Source of the DNA: Chrysomallon squamiferum
Taxonomy: Eukaryota > Mollusca > Gastropoda > Neomphalida > Peltospiridae
Assembly (NCBI GenBank): GCA_012295275.1
Contig: CM022672.1
Coordinates: 1,271,443 to 1,321,442 of the forward strand
Length of the DNA: 50,000 nt
Direction: 5' to 3'
Position 1 is the first letter of the stretch. Each line of letters opens with the position of its first letter. The notes under the pieces are model-generated. The model had not been told where the DNA came from. It did no database searches and worked only from the letters and a program-made list of their open reading frames with translations. The position numbers and the translations under genes are program-made. Below are positions 34,850 through 46,950 of the stretch, one piece after another.

Positions 34850-35172
34850 GTATTGTTTTTATATCACAATTTTTTTTATATCATATTCGATTAGTACATT
34901 TAATCATTTTAATATGTCGTATTCAGAGAATTGTTTTGATATCACATTCAGCCAGATTTATATAGATTACATTCAGCAAGTTTAATATGCCACCTCCAGC
35001 CACATTAATGTGATCTAAATTACATTTACCCAATTATATACATATCATATTCTGTGAATTTTATATATGACATTCAGCAAGTTTTATATATGCAAGTTTT
35101 ATATATGACATTCAGCAAGTTTTATATATGACATTCAGCGAGATATAATAATGCTACATTCAGCCTGTTTTA
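34850..35172. repeat. Decayed tandem array, about 23-bp unit
   Basis: A unit close to TTTTATATATGACATTCAGC plus AAG recurs with increasing decay toward the left. CATTCAGC-type cores lie at about 34,944, 34,967, 35,071, 35,109, 35,132 and 35,156, with more diverged copies between. Three right-hand copies are nearly identical. The gradient suggests an old array with recent duplication at one end. Confidence 0.75.
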
Positions 35173-35623
35173 CATCTCATTTGTTTGTTGTTTTTTCCTT
35201 GGATTTGTATTTTTATTTTTATTTTTTATTATTTTATTGTTTATCTTTTATTTTTTCACAGAAGTTAGGAATTATTACATTATATGAAACATAATTTTTT
35301 TAACGATTTTGAAAGCGTTTTAATATGTTCTTTGACACAAAGGCGTCTATGTTGTTCTTGACGTAATGTGGCCAAATGTTAAAATATTTCTTTCTTCAGT
35401 TCAAAACAATTTTTTTTCCTCTTGTGTTGAAAACTAAAGTATTTAAATACAATTTCTCGAATTTTTTCCTTGAAATTATGGGCTGTTTTTAAATAACTGC
35501 ATAATATGTATATTCATCTGACCTAATTATGTCTAATTCAAACTTGCTGTTTTAAAATATTGATCCATGTAAAATTATATTCCGCACATTAACTCATAAA
35601 ATATATTTCTAGCCATATATCTT
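35173..35623. other. Unique AT-rich DNA
   Basis: No feature seen. Confidence 0.5.
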
Positions 35624-35790
35624 TCTGTGTGTGTGTATGTGCGTGTGCGCATGTATGTATGTATGTATCATGTACTCATGTACATATGTGTATGTGTCCT
35701 TGCAGACATGTATATAACAAAAATATATATATATATGTGTGTTTTGTGTATGTATAGATGTATGTATCTATGTATGTAAGTGTGTGTGAA
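35624..35790. repeat. Irregular (TG)n/(TATG)n/(TA)n region
   Basis: Short TG, TATG and TA runs interspersed with unique bases. Confidence 0.85.
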
Positions 35791-36505
35791 TGTATTTTCA
35801 TACGTGAAATATAGGTAAATACTTATTTAAATGTGGCGTGTATATTTATGTAAATAAACAGAGATTTACAGAGAAAAACTGACAAATATGTTATGAGAAA
35901 CATACGTTCAGATTGTATATTCATTTTATTTATTACTGTTTGTTTGTTTGTTTGTGTGTTTATCCATATTTTTGTGCTTGTTGATACAGTATCTGTTGTT
36001 ATATGATAATGAATTTCATCACCACTGACATGAATATGCGAGGGTTCTCTGGTATGTTTATTTGTTTGTGTACTTGTTTGTCAATAAAAGCGCATTTTAA
36101 GCAATGCATGTTTCCGATATAACCATATATAGTTCTTTCGTAGTTGTGTATACGTATTTGGAAATAACACACACTCATTAATTTTGTTTCTATATATATA
36201 TATATATATTATGAGAAACATACGTATTATATTTGTACGTAAGTATATACATTTGTTTATATATATATATTTGTATATATATATATACACAAAATATATA
36301 TACTTACATATATACAGTATGTACGTGAGTATGTAATATATGTTTGTTGTAACTACAACAAAAATCAAAGGTACATCAGCTGCACTAAACTCACTACTAG
36401 CTCATTCATTCTACTCCTACTAATCAGAACAGGAATTACTATGCTGTTACCATTACTAAGACAATTGTTACTGCAATTATATTATAATTATTACTAACAT
36501 ATTGT
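35791..36505. other. Unique AT-rich DNA with a duplicated 17-mer
   Basis: TTATGAGAAACATACGT occurs at 35,891-35,907 and again at 36,209-36,225 with unrelated flanks. TA runs lie at about 36,191-36,208 and 36,258-36,300. No gene is recognisable. Confidence 0.5.
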
Positions 36506-36561
36506 TACAACTACTACTGCTGCTACTAATACAACTGCCACTGCTGCTGCTATTGCTGCTG

Positions 36562-36623
<62 letters not shown>

Positions 36624-36690
36624 GATGCTGCTGCTGCTGCTTCTACTATTACTTTTATTACTGCTGCTTGAATCCTTATATTACTTCTTT

Positions 36691-36732
<42 letters not shown>

Positions 36733-36733
36733 A
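36506..36733. repeat. (ACT)n(CTG)n trinucleotide region
   Basis: Two pure ACT blocks (about 36,562-36,621 and 36,688-36,732) separated by CTG and mixed triplets. Confidence 0.95.
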
Positions 36734-37042
36734 GTCTTTCCACAAACATCACCGTCATCATAATAGCCGGTCTCAACAATAGCTTCGTGAAATAACACAT
36801 TTTCCACCACTCCCTATGACTATAAATAGACAAATGTCCTCACATTGTTACTCGATTCCTGTGAAGTCTAAATATAGAAGCCCTCCCTTCTTCCTGCTCT
36901 ATTATTTTCCTATTTATTACAGTTACATCCTGCACGAGCACCTCTTTCATTACTTTATTATCTATTTCTATTCTATTTGGTTTACTTTTAGTTTATTTTT
37001 TAAATATCAGTCTTGAGAATTTATTTTGTCTTTGTTCCAGGC
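36734..37042. other. Unique DNA, no feature seen
   Basis: A short plus frame at 36,816-37,016 is Tyr/Phe/Ser-rich with no domain. Confidence 0.5.
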
Positions 37043-37119
37043 TTTTTTTTTTTTTTTTTTTTCTCTCTTTTTCTGACACATTTTGAACACTGATAGTTCC
37101 GCCAGCTTTAGCGTTCTCC

Positions 37120-37148
<29 letters not shown>
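37043..37148. repeat. Opposed poly-T and poly-A tracts
   Basis: T20 (37,043-37,062) and A29 (37,120-37,148) flank a 57-bp unique spacer. The tracts can pair. Confidence 0.9.
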
Positions 37149-37150
<2 letters not shown>

Positions 37151-37283
37151 TGTTCCTCTCGAGTTACGAGTATTTTAAAAATACATAACTTTGTCATTGG
37201 TTTCTTCAAAATGTATGGGACTAGTAAAACGAAAGTTTTAACGATATAACATAAAGTTCTCAAGATATCAATTTTTGGTGGGG

Positions 37284-37316
<33 letters not shown>
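37284..37316. repeat. (TA)n microsatellite
   Basis: About 16 TA units. Confidence 0.95.
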
Positions 37317-37319
<3 letters not shown>

Positions 37320-37429
37320 TTATATTTATTATTATACAGTGTGACCTTTGTGAAAATAATTTTGATGAACATAATTCATAACGCATATTATAAAAAGAAA
37401 GGGTTATAACAGAATAGAATAAAATAAAT

Positions 37430-37534
37430 TTATGTATGTATGTATGTATGTATATATATATGTATGTATGCATAACTGTATATTTATGTGTATGTATGGA
37501 TGAATAAATGTATGTTTGTATGTATATATATATA
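37430..37534. repeat. (TATG)n(TA)n repeat
   Basis: TATG units broken by TA runs and single substitutions. Confidence 0.9.
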
Positions 37535-37611
37535 GTTTTGCTGTGTACGTATGAATGTGTGTGTATTTGCATGTATTTACTATGAATGTACAAACAAAAC
37601 AGAGCAAAACG

Positions 37612-37614
37612 AAA

Positions 37615-37653
<39 letters not shown>
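37612..37653. repeat. (AAAT)n tetranucleotide repeat
   Basis: Ten perfect AAAT units. Confidence 0.95.
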
Positions 37654-38100
37654 CAAATTTTTGTATTTCTGGCATCCGATGTATGTCATACTGTTTATCT
37701 ATGTATTTGTAGCTGAATATTTAAAAAATAACATTTATTTATCTCATTTTCTTTCTCTCTCTCTCTACACCACGCACACGCACACACACACACATACTCA
37801 CACACACAATATATATATATACTAATGAGTGCAGGCAGATGATAAACCTATCAATTTATAATCATATTTGAAAAATATTTGTAGTCAAAGAGTTTTTCTG
37901 ACATTTTGAAAATTGTCTGCCACTGAAGTATTTATTGTCTATGGGCTGGAAATATGCGTTAACCAAAAGGCAATAAAACACAGGGTGAAAAGGAACCAGC
38001 TGTCGCCAAAGATAAGTAATTAAGCAGATTTATGTGCAGTTTCTCAGTTCATTCAGAGCCCTTTTTTTCTCTTTTAATTATAAAACACATCGATGAGAAT
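37654..38100. other. Unique AT-rich DNA
   Basis: Contains short CT, CA and TA runs at about 37,752-37,820. No gene seen. Confidence 0.5.
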
Positions 38101-38418
38101 TATGTAAGTATGTAAGTATGTAATTGTGTATGGACGTGTGTATGTATGTATGTATGTGTTTGTATGTATGTGTGTGTGTAGGTATGTTTGTGTGTGTATG
38201 TATGTGTGTATGTGTATATGCAAGTTTGTATGTGGGTATGTAAGTATGTATATATGTATGCATGTATGTGTGTATGCTTGTGTCTCTGTATGTATATGTT
38301 TGTATGTATGTATATATATATGTATGTATGGATGGATGGATGGATGGATGTATGTATGGATGGATGGATGGATCTGAATGTACGTATCGGTATGTGGATA
38401 TGAATACGTATGTATGAA
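38101..38418. repeat. (TATG)n region with a (GGAT)n insert
   Basis: Over 300 bp of TATG-type units with GT changes. Two GGAT runs lie at about 38,329-38,350 and 38,358-38,373, separated by one TATG patch. Opposite-strand frames read as Thr/His/Ile/Tyr strings. Confidence 0.95.
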
Positions 38419-38459
38419 TAACAGAGCGTATGTGTTTGTCCATATCGTGCACACGATCA

Positions 38460-38905
38460 CACAACATGAGAAAATTCAGAAAGGTTTCAAGTCTTCAAAG
38501 CGAGTGAAAGAGAGGGGGGAGAGCTGCAGTGTACAATACCTTTGTAAAATGCACTGAGCACCCTTTTGCCTCGAATAATTCAAAGAAACGCCCCTTTCAT
38601 CTTAAATTACTGAATGACAGAGTGTGTCACCGCACACCACTTGTAATAAAAGAAATTTCCCTTTCAATGGTCACCATGTACTTTAGAACTGCACAGGCCA
38701 GTTTCATGTGAAAAAAAGACGTCGTTCATTGTATGACGATGCCGCTTCTTTGTGCACTGCTAAAACAGCGCTGTCGTTGTGCAGCTACGCGGTTCAGCTT
38801 GGACGTATTACAGCACAGTGGCGAGGCGTGATGGATCGCCCGAACGTTTCCCTTTCATGCGCTGACAGAGCTATTTCCCGTTTCAGTTTTTCTGTATAAG
38901 GAAGG
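38460..38905. other. GC-enriched unique island
   Basis: A CpG-containing block between repeats. Two short plus frames abut at about 38,708, but the second lacks an ATG and neither has a domain. A GACGTC palindrome occurs near 38,718. It is a candidate conserved or regulatory element by composition only. Confidence 0.3.
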
Positions 38906-39551
<646 letters not shown>

Positions 39552-39755
39552 AAACAACATCTTCAACAACAACAAGAAGTAAAAATAATAACACAACAAC
39601 AACAACATAAATAATACCACAAACAACACCATCACCAATAGTAGCAGTAGTAGAAGTAATAGTAATAATAATAATAATAATAATAATATACGGTCAAAAC
39701 ATATGCTTCTATTGTTAGATCTGTTGCTGCTGCTGCTACCTTTGTTGTTGTTATG
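39552..39755. repeat. (AAC)n(AGT)n(AAT)n and (CTG)n triplets
   Basis: AAC units, then AGT/AGC and AAT units to 39,689, and a short CTG/GTT patch at about 39,722-39,752. Confidence 0.85.
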
Positions 39756-39839
39756 CCAAACTATTTACACAGATTTGAAGAAAACAGATTCACTTATTAG
39801 TGTCAGGTAAAGACCTATTACCGCTACAACTGTTCGCGG

Positions 39840-40110
39840 ACTAACAGAACATCTGTAATGCATTTCAGTGTTATGGGCTCGCTGAAGCGTTTTCATGTAG
39901 GTCAAATACCAGCTTCCGTACCACGGGTCATTTGAGAGGGGAGGTCAAGTGTCAGAGGAGGTCAAACTGGAGGCATATTTTGAAAGAGAATATGTTTACC
40001 ATGTTTATCTAGATCTGTTTGCGCTGAGAGCTTTATAACAAGAGGAGTGATGGGCGGCGGGTTTTAGGATCGCTGACTGAAGGTGGACGGTAGATAAACA
40101 TTCCTAAGCT
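39840..40110. promoter_or_regulatory. Unique island with AGGTCA half sites
   Basis: AGGTCA occurs at 39,899-39,904, 39,942-39,947 and 39,959-39,964, all in the same orientation, with a related GGGTCA near 39,926. The last two sit 17 bp apart in a short GAGGTCAA direct repeat. AGGTCA is the nuclear-receptor half site. GC content is above background, and no frame or repeat explains the block. Function is inferred. Confidence 0.3.
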
Positions 40111-40119
40111 AGCGTAGAT

Positions 40120-40210
40120 TACAAAAATAATAATAAAATAAAATAGTAAAAAAGAAATTAGAAAGAATAAATAAAAAAAATAAAAAGTCAAAAAGAAAGA
40201 TAGAAGAAAA
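40120..40210. repeat. A-rich low-complexity DNA
   Basis: AAAT, AAAAG and similar units, almost free of C. Confidence 0.8.
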
Positions 40211-40219
40211 ATTAAGTCC

Positions 40220-40345
40220 TTTATTTGATACGTTTTATATCGACTGTCTGAGGCGAGTACTGTTTAACTTGCAAGTGGTTACCATGGAAACATATGCAAA
40301 TAATGTGAATGTACATTTTTTTGTTGTTGTAAAGTTTGCAGCAGG
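40220..40345. promoter_or_regulatory. X-box-like palindrome next to an octamer
   Basis: GTTACCATGGAAAC at 40,278-40,291 matches the RFX X-box except one base in the second half site. ATGCAAAT, the POU octamer, follows at 40,294-40,301. The close pairing in unique DNA suggests an enhancer. It is unverified. Confidence 0.35.
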
Positions 40346-40378
40346 TGTTAACGTGTAACTGAAAGAAAATGTTTGTTT

Positions 40379-40407
40379 GTTTTTTTTTTTTTCTTTTTTT
40401 TTTTTTC
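40379..40407. repeat. Poly-T tract
   Basis: About 28 T residues with one C. Confidence 0.9.
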
Positions 40408-40465
40408 ATGTTTCTATCTGATTGCAACAGAATGAGCAAAACTGAAAACAGAAATAGCTATCAAT

Positions 40466-40633
40466 ATTACTTCTACTTCTACTAGTACTACTAGACAACA
40501 AGAACAAAACAATTGCTACTACTATTCCAGCTGCTGCTGTTTCTTTTACTACCAATATTACTTCTACTGGTACACGTGTTACAACAACAACAACAACAAC
40601 AACAACAATTACTACTACTATTACTACTACTAT

Positions 40634-40695
<62 letters not shown>

Positions 40696-40696
40696 T

Positions 40697-40728
<32 letters not shown>

Positions 40729-40763
40729 TTACTACTACTGCTATTACTGCAGTTGCTGCTGGT
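40466..40763. repeat. (ACT)n region with a (CAA)n insert
   Basis: Loose ACT/TTC triplets, a CAA run of about 9 units (40,581-40,607), then a long ACT core with regular ATT interruptions to about 40,740. Confidence 0.95.
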
Positions 40764-41001
40764 AAATAAAAAACATAATAAAGATGAGAGTGCATAGCGC
40801 GTTCCTGCCTTTAGGCATTTATTAATGTAGGTAACACATTAACAATCACTGTTTTTTAGAAAAGATTGCTAACATGACAGATAATATAGTATACTCTTGT
40901 ATTCAGACAGATTCGATATCAAATCCAGTGTGCAGAAAAATGTTTTATTTATTTGTTCAGATTTCATTACTTTGTATGCAGTTTCCTGTGAAGCAGACGA
41001 C

Positions 41002-41005
<4 letters not shown>
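40764..41005. other. Unique DNA, no feature seen
   Basis: Nothing supported. Confidence 0.5.

Positions 41006-41042
<37 letters not shown>
41006..41042. repeat. Poly-A, 37 residues
   Basis: The longest uninterrupted A run in the window. No recognisable retroposon body precedes it. Confidence 0.95.
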
Positions 41043-42210
<1,168 letters not shown>

Positions 42211-42310
42211 TATATCATTTTATATCATAAGTATATTATATTATATTATATATTACATTGCATTGCATTGCTTTTCATTATATTAATATATTGCATTATA
42301 TTACATTACA
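42211..42310. repeat. Imperfect (ATATT)n/(GCATT)n pentanucleotide region
   Basis: ATATT-type pentamers grade into three GCATT units and back. Confidence 0.8.
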
Positions 42311-42769
42311 AAAATTACAAATTCTACATAACCACAAAACAAAATTAATATTATTAAAGACATAAAAATCTTCAAACGCATATCAATATCTACTAAATTT
42401 TCATAAATCATTGTTGTACCTTTTTTTTTTTCCTTCGTTGTTTTTTTTTTCTTCTCCACTTTTTTTATAATAATATTCACTGAAGACAGACAAGTGTGTC
42501 TCTTGTCTTTGTCTTACCAGAACACAGTTGGAATCATCACTTTACTTTTAAACAGCAGTAAAAATCTGTGTGTTGCTTCTCTTCGCTTTCTTTCCACTTT
42601 CGTGTGCCGCTGCAGAAACTAATCAAGATGAGCGGGTATTTTCACTCAGGCAGCTTGTGTCTGTCTGCAGGACAATTAAAACTTCTCTGATTAAGTCACG
42701 CAACAATCGTTCATGATGAATGCGTAACACACTTTGATCACGTCTCTCTCTGTCGTGCGTAACTCTGGC
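42311..42769. other. Unique DNA, GC-enriched in its second half
   Basis: The part at about 42,480-42,765 is mixed-composition unique DNA with no coding frame. It is a possible conserved element. Confidence 0.35.
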
Positions 42770-43182
42770 ATGTATGTATGTATGTATGTATGTATGTATG
42801 TATGTATGTATGTGTGTGTATGTATGTATGTGACTGTGTGTGAGTCTGTGTGTGAATTTAATTTAAATATATCTGCAATTTGCAAAATATATTTGTAAGC
42901 ATAATAAGTATATATGTATATGTCTGCATGTATCTGTATGTATGCCAGGTATGTATTTATTTATTTATGTATGTATGTATGTATGTATGTATGTATTTAT
43001 TTATTTATGTATGTATGTATGTATGTATGTATGTGTGTGTATGTATTTATGTATGTATGTATGTATGTATGTATTTATGTATGTATGTATGTGTGTGTGT
43101 ATGTATGTATTTATTTATGTATCTATGTATGTGTGTATGTATGTGTGTATGTATGTATGTATGTGTGTTTCTGTGTTTGTAT
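42770..43182. repeat. (TATG)n and (TATG/TATT)n arrays
   Basis: A pure TATG block of about 10 units (42,770-42,812) grades into TG. After 50 bp of unique DNA, a 275-bp array alternates TATG blocks with ATTT blocks (42,907-43,182). All frames are Met/Tyr/Val/Cys strings. Confidence 0.95.
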
Positions 43183-43372
43183 AATTCTGTGTTCTGACAT
43201 ATATATATATAAAAACAAAGGTTGCTTCCTCTTGTTGCTCACTTCTACCACTCGTTTGTTTCCAGTTCTGTGATGTATTTTTAATTATTATTTTTTTTTA
43301 TAGGGAAACTTATACCGTTCAGAGATTTATAGTCTCTGTCAAAATTAGTATTTCTTGAATCTCTGTGAATTT
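43183..43372. other. Unique AT-rich DNA
   Basis: No feature seen. Confidence 0.5.
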
Positions 43373-43433
43373 GTGTGCGTGTGCGTGTGTGTTTGTGTCT
43401 CTCTATCTATATATATATGGGTGTGTGAGTGTA

Positions 43434-43474
<41 letters not shown>

Positions 43475-43475
43475 T
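43373..43475. repeat. (TG)n(TA)n repeat
   Basis: TG-rich, then a short TA run, a TG run of about 9 units and a TA run of about 9 units. Confidence 0.95.
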
Positions 43476-44103
43476 GTATTAGTATGTGTATATAGTTTGT
43501 ACAAATAACATTTTTCTTTTAAATATTTTTGTGCCTGTATTATTTATATATACATATACAGATTCCTATTAACGTTGTTATTTTTATAAGTTCATGAACA
43601 GTAAATGCATTTTAACCATAACTCCAAGCTTTACTAATAACAAAGTAAGAAAACTGTAATTCATGTAACACAAACGCGACGAGTTTACCTCATAACCTTT
43701 TCCAGCTTTACCACACAGGACTACGTATCATGTTTAATATCCCTTTATTTTATTATAGTTCTCACACTCATATATACTGGAAATAAACTAAATATTTGGC
43801 TGAAGTCAGATTTATTTTTATACGTGTGTGTGTAAAATAACACCAGGACGGTATTAATTACTATTCGAAAAACGAAAAAGGAATGATCTGTCTGATGATA
43901 TCATCTAAAAAAAATGTTTTCCATTGTTTTGTTTTGTTTGTTTTTTTAATCTGGTACATTGTTGTGACAGCATACTTATTTGTGTTGATCAAATCACATT
44001 CAGTTTGTTGTTGTTGTTGTTGTTGGTGTCGTCATTAACATAACGTGGTAGAGGGCATTGTTCAGACGTGTTTGTGTCATTATTAATTTTTTGTATTTTA
44101 CAG
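43476..44103. other. Unique AT-rich DNA
   Basis: A (GTT)n run of about 7 units lies at 44,004-44,025. The end of this stretch forms the acceptor of the candidate exon below. Confidence 0.5.
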
Positions 44104-44226
44104 CACGACTTGTTGTTTGCTGATTAATTCAGTCAGCTGGAACATTCCACCAACAAAACATCTTTAACACCACGACTCACTCACTCTTTGCCGAACTGAC
44201 ACAGGAAACACCCGCAGAAATAGAAG
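44104..44226 (+). other. Candidate non-coding exon
   Basis: ATTAATTTTTTGTATTTTACAG ends at 44,103 and is a good acceptor with a possible branch site. ATAGAAG followed by GTAAAT gives a donor at 44,226/44,227. The 123-bp interval is richer in GC than the introns would be. All three plus frames contain stops within about 65 nt, so it cannot be an internal coding exon; an untranslated or lncRNA exon fits. The downstream intron starts with ATT/AGT repeats. Confidence 0.35.
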
Positions 44227-44229
44227 GTA

Positions 44230-44273
44230 AATTATTATTATTATTATTATTAGTAGTAGTAGTAGTAGTAGTA
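44230..44273. repeat. (ATT)n(AGT)n repeat
   Basis: Six ATT units switch to six AGT units. It is one of few AGT-orientation blocks in the right half. Confidence 0.95.
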
Positions 44274-44370
44274 TAGATGAAGTCGATGTTCTGGCGTTGA
44301 AGATGATGATATTATTATTGTTCGTATTGTTATTGTTTGTTTTCTGTTACTTTTTATCTGTTTTATCTAG

Positions 44371-44581
44371 TAGTACTGCTGCTAGTACTACTATTACTAC
44401 TACTACTACTACCACTATTGCTACAGCGACCATTACTACTACAACTACTACCATTATTACTGTTACTATTACTACTGCTATCACGTCTATTGATACCACT
44501 ACTACTACAACTACTATTATTACTACCACAACTACAATTACTATTACTACTACTAACTACTATTACCACTACTAGTTTTTT

Positions 44582-44631
<50 letters not shown>

Positions 44632-44661
44632 TTACTATTACTATTACTATTACTACTATCA
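44371..44661. repeat. (ACT)n(ATT)n trinucleotide region
   Basis: ACT, ATT and ACC triplets for 290 bp, with a pure ACT block at about 44,582-44,629. Confidence 0.95.
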
Positions 44662-45100
44662 TAGTTATCGATATTTTCATTACAGCTGAATAATTTTCTA
44701 TCTTCTGTCATTTTTCTAATATGCTATTTATTTTTTATCAGAAAATAAATAAACATAAATATAATATTCTTACTTCAATGAAATCCTCATTTCCGCTAAC
44801 TTCATGTCACTTATTATTACATTTAAATCATTCTATGATCAATAGAATAAAGAAATATATATAAATAAAAATAATAATGATAATAAAAAAATATATAAAT
44901 TAAATAGCATGGCTGTCAGTAAATTGATTTTAAACGCACTTTGTTATAAAATGCTAATACATGTATGCAGGTCAGCAACTTCAGTCGATTCTATTCAACA
45001 TAATAAAGCACGCGAAAAGTTTACTATCGATTCCCATTTAATAAAACATTTTTTTTATAAGCATTAGAAATTCAGTTATAAATGTCATAACCTTAAAACA
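44662..45100. other. Unique AT-rich DNA
   Basis: No feature seen. Confidence 0.5.
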
Positions 45101-45169
45101 TAAATACATAAATGAATGAATAAATAAATAAATAATCTGATAAACAATACAAACAAACAAACAAACTAA

Positions 45170-45212
<43 letters not shown>

Positions 45213-45213
45213 A
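45101..45213. repeat. (AAAT)n/(AAAC)n tetranucleotide repeat
   Basis: AAAT, AATG, AAAC and again AAAT units, the last block with about 10 perfect units. Confidence 0.95.
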
Positions 45214-45616
45214 AAGAGCATGGGGTTTAAAATTCGTTTAGCCGTTAATGAAAACTCATAATGTTCAAAGTGTTTAGAATATAAATACCCTCAATACTCT
45301 ATGATTTTTATCGTGGTTATAATAGAATTCAGTGTTTGAAGAAATCAATTAATATATAGCAGTAATAATAACTGAAACATTTTTAAAGGAAATTAGATTG
45401 TTATGCTCAGAGAAAGAAAAAAAAAATCCTTATAACGGTAAATATTACATGTGCACTTAATACCATTTGATCTTTTGCTGTTCATATTTCAATATTCACT
45501 TTTTAAATTGATAGGCTTTTTTTTCTGAAGTTATTTTTAACGGGACTCGATTGATGTATTATATTTCTGATCTTTTTTATTTCATGTTTTCAATTTACAT
45601 ACTGCATAGGATTTCT
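45214..45616. other. Unique AT-rich DNA
   Basis: No feature seen. Confidence 0.5.
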
Positions 45617-45740
45617 GCGTGTGTGTGTGTGTGTGTGTGTGTGAATTTTACCAATTATTTATTATTTTGTTATTTTATTTTATTATTTATTTATTTATTT
45701 TTATTATTTATTTATTTATTTTATTTATTTACTTTTATAT
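45617..45740. repeat. (TG)n then (TTTA)n/(TTTTA)n
   Basis: A TG run of about 13 units, a short gap, then irregular TTTA and TTTTA units. Confidence 0.9.
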
Positions 45741-45879
45741 AGATATATAATTCTTACATATTACAGAACATAAAAAAAAAAAAAATCAACAAAAAAAATG
45801 TTAACATCTTGTACTATGGGATGTACGATAAAATACAAGTTTACTGATGAAATGTGTAGTCTGTGAGATTGTTAACGCT

Positions 45880-46440
45880 AGTGTTGCGAATACTGACTGA
45901 CTGCGGGTAAAACATTGAGAAATGAAATGCTTGACGCTGCCTTTTCCACGACCAAAAGTTCTTAGTAAGAGTGTACAGTACCGACTGGTCGGAAAGCTGG
46001 TCGTAAGTGGTCATTGAACAAGGTAGGTATTTAAGTGATGAATGTGCGTGCGTGTGTGTGTAAAATAACAGGGTTCCGTTTATACCGCTGCGGGAAGACA
46101 AAATGCAGTACATATTGATCGGCGCGTTTTTATTAGTTTTTCTCATTAACATACTGTTTAAGTACTTCACATGATACGAACTTCCCACAGCTGTGCCGCA
46201 TGTATTTACCAGCGCTAGTCTGACTGTTTGTGTGCCAGTTACGTCAGTCAGCCTGTCGTCTGCCTGTTATTACGTAGCTACGTGTCACGTGCTACAACAA
46301 CGTACGCGACATAGTAACTGTTGAACAGCGAGTGTGAACAGTAAATAGCCGATTTGTGGATACAAAGAAGCTGATGACCTTTTGAGATCTTCATTGACCT
46401 TTTTGAAACGTGTACTGACCTTTTCGATCTAAATTAAAAA
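45880..46440. promoter_or_regulatory. GC-enriched unique island with CRE, E-box and TGACCT sites
   Basis: TTACGTCAG (near 46,240) is CRE-like, and TCACGTGC (near 46,287) contains a perfect CACGTG E-box. TGACCT occurs at 46,375-46,380, 46,395-46,400 and 46,416-46,421, each followed by a T run. No coding frame with a domain is present. Regulatory function is inferred from clustered motifs. Confidence 0.35.
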
Positions 46441-46481
46441 ATAAAATGTGAGGGGTACACATCTCCGTCTGTGAATATATA

Positions 46482-46627
46482 ATTATATATACGTACATAT
46501 ATACATTCATTACATAGATACCTACATAATACTTACATACATACATGCATACTTATATTCATATATGTACATACATACATATATATACATATATGCATGC
46601 ATACATATTTACACATACAAACATATT
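46482..46627. repeat. (TACA)n/(TA)n irregular repeat
   Basis: TACA and TATA units with CATG interruptions. The orientation is opposite to most TATG arrays in the window. Confidence 0.9.
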
Positions 46628-46745
46628 TGAGAGGTTATGCATTAGTTTTATTCACATTTATGATAAATGGAGTTGAATTTGACTGCACATTATGTGTAGA
46701 TATGCATGTGTTACATTATATGGTTAACATGATATGTGTGCTGTG

Positions 46746-46746
46746 G

Positions 46747-46822
<76 letters not shown>
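46746..46822. repeat. (TG)n microsatellite
   Basis: About 37 TG units with one T insertion. Confidence 0.97.
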
Positions 46823-46869
46823 GAATCTGTGTGGATAGATAGACAGATAAACAAATAAAAATCTACCGA

Positions 46870-46945
46870 TATTTGTTTCGCGGGTTTAAGTTCAGTGGTT
46901 AGAACGCTGGTGTGAGAAATGATAAGTTGTTTAATCAGTCATTTT
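46870..46945 (+). mobile_element. Decayed tRNA-derived SINE head (candidate)
   Basis: AAGTTCAGTGGTTAGAACGC (46,889-46,908) is close to a tRNA D-arm/box A. GTTGTTTAATCAG about 20 bases later is a poor box B. It abuts the minisatellite that starts at 46,951. No intact cloverleaf can be drawn. Confidence 0.4.
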
Positions 46946-46950
46946 CCGGG

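Noticed and set aside
37108-37689. 193-codon minus-strand open frame, the longest in the window
   Set aside because: It runs through poly-A, TA, TATG and AAAT repeats, and the translation is Ile/Tyr/His/Phe-rich low complexity.
38529-38899. Two adjacent plus-strand frames overlapping at 38,708, operon-like
   Set aside because: The second frame starts at a GTG, which is not a normal start in an animal nuclear genome, and neither has a domain.
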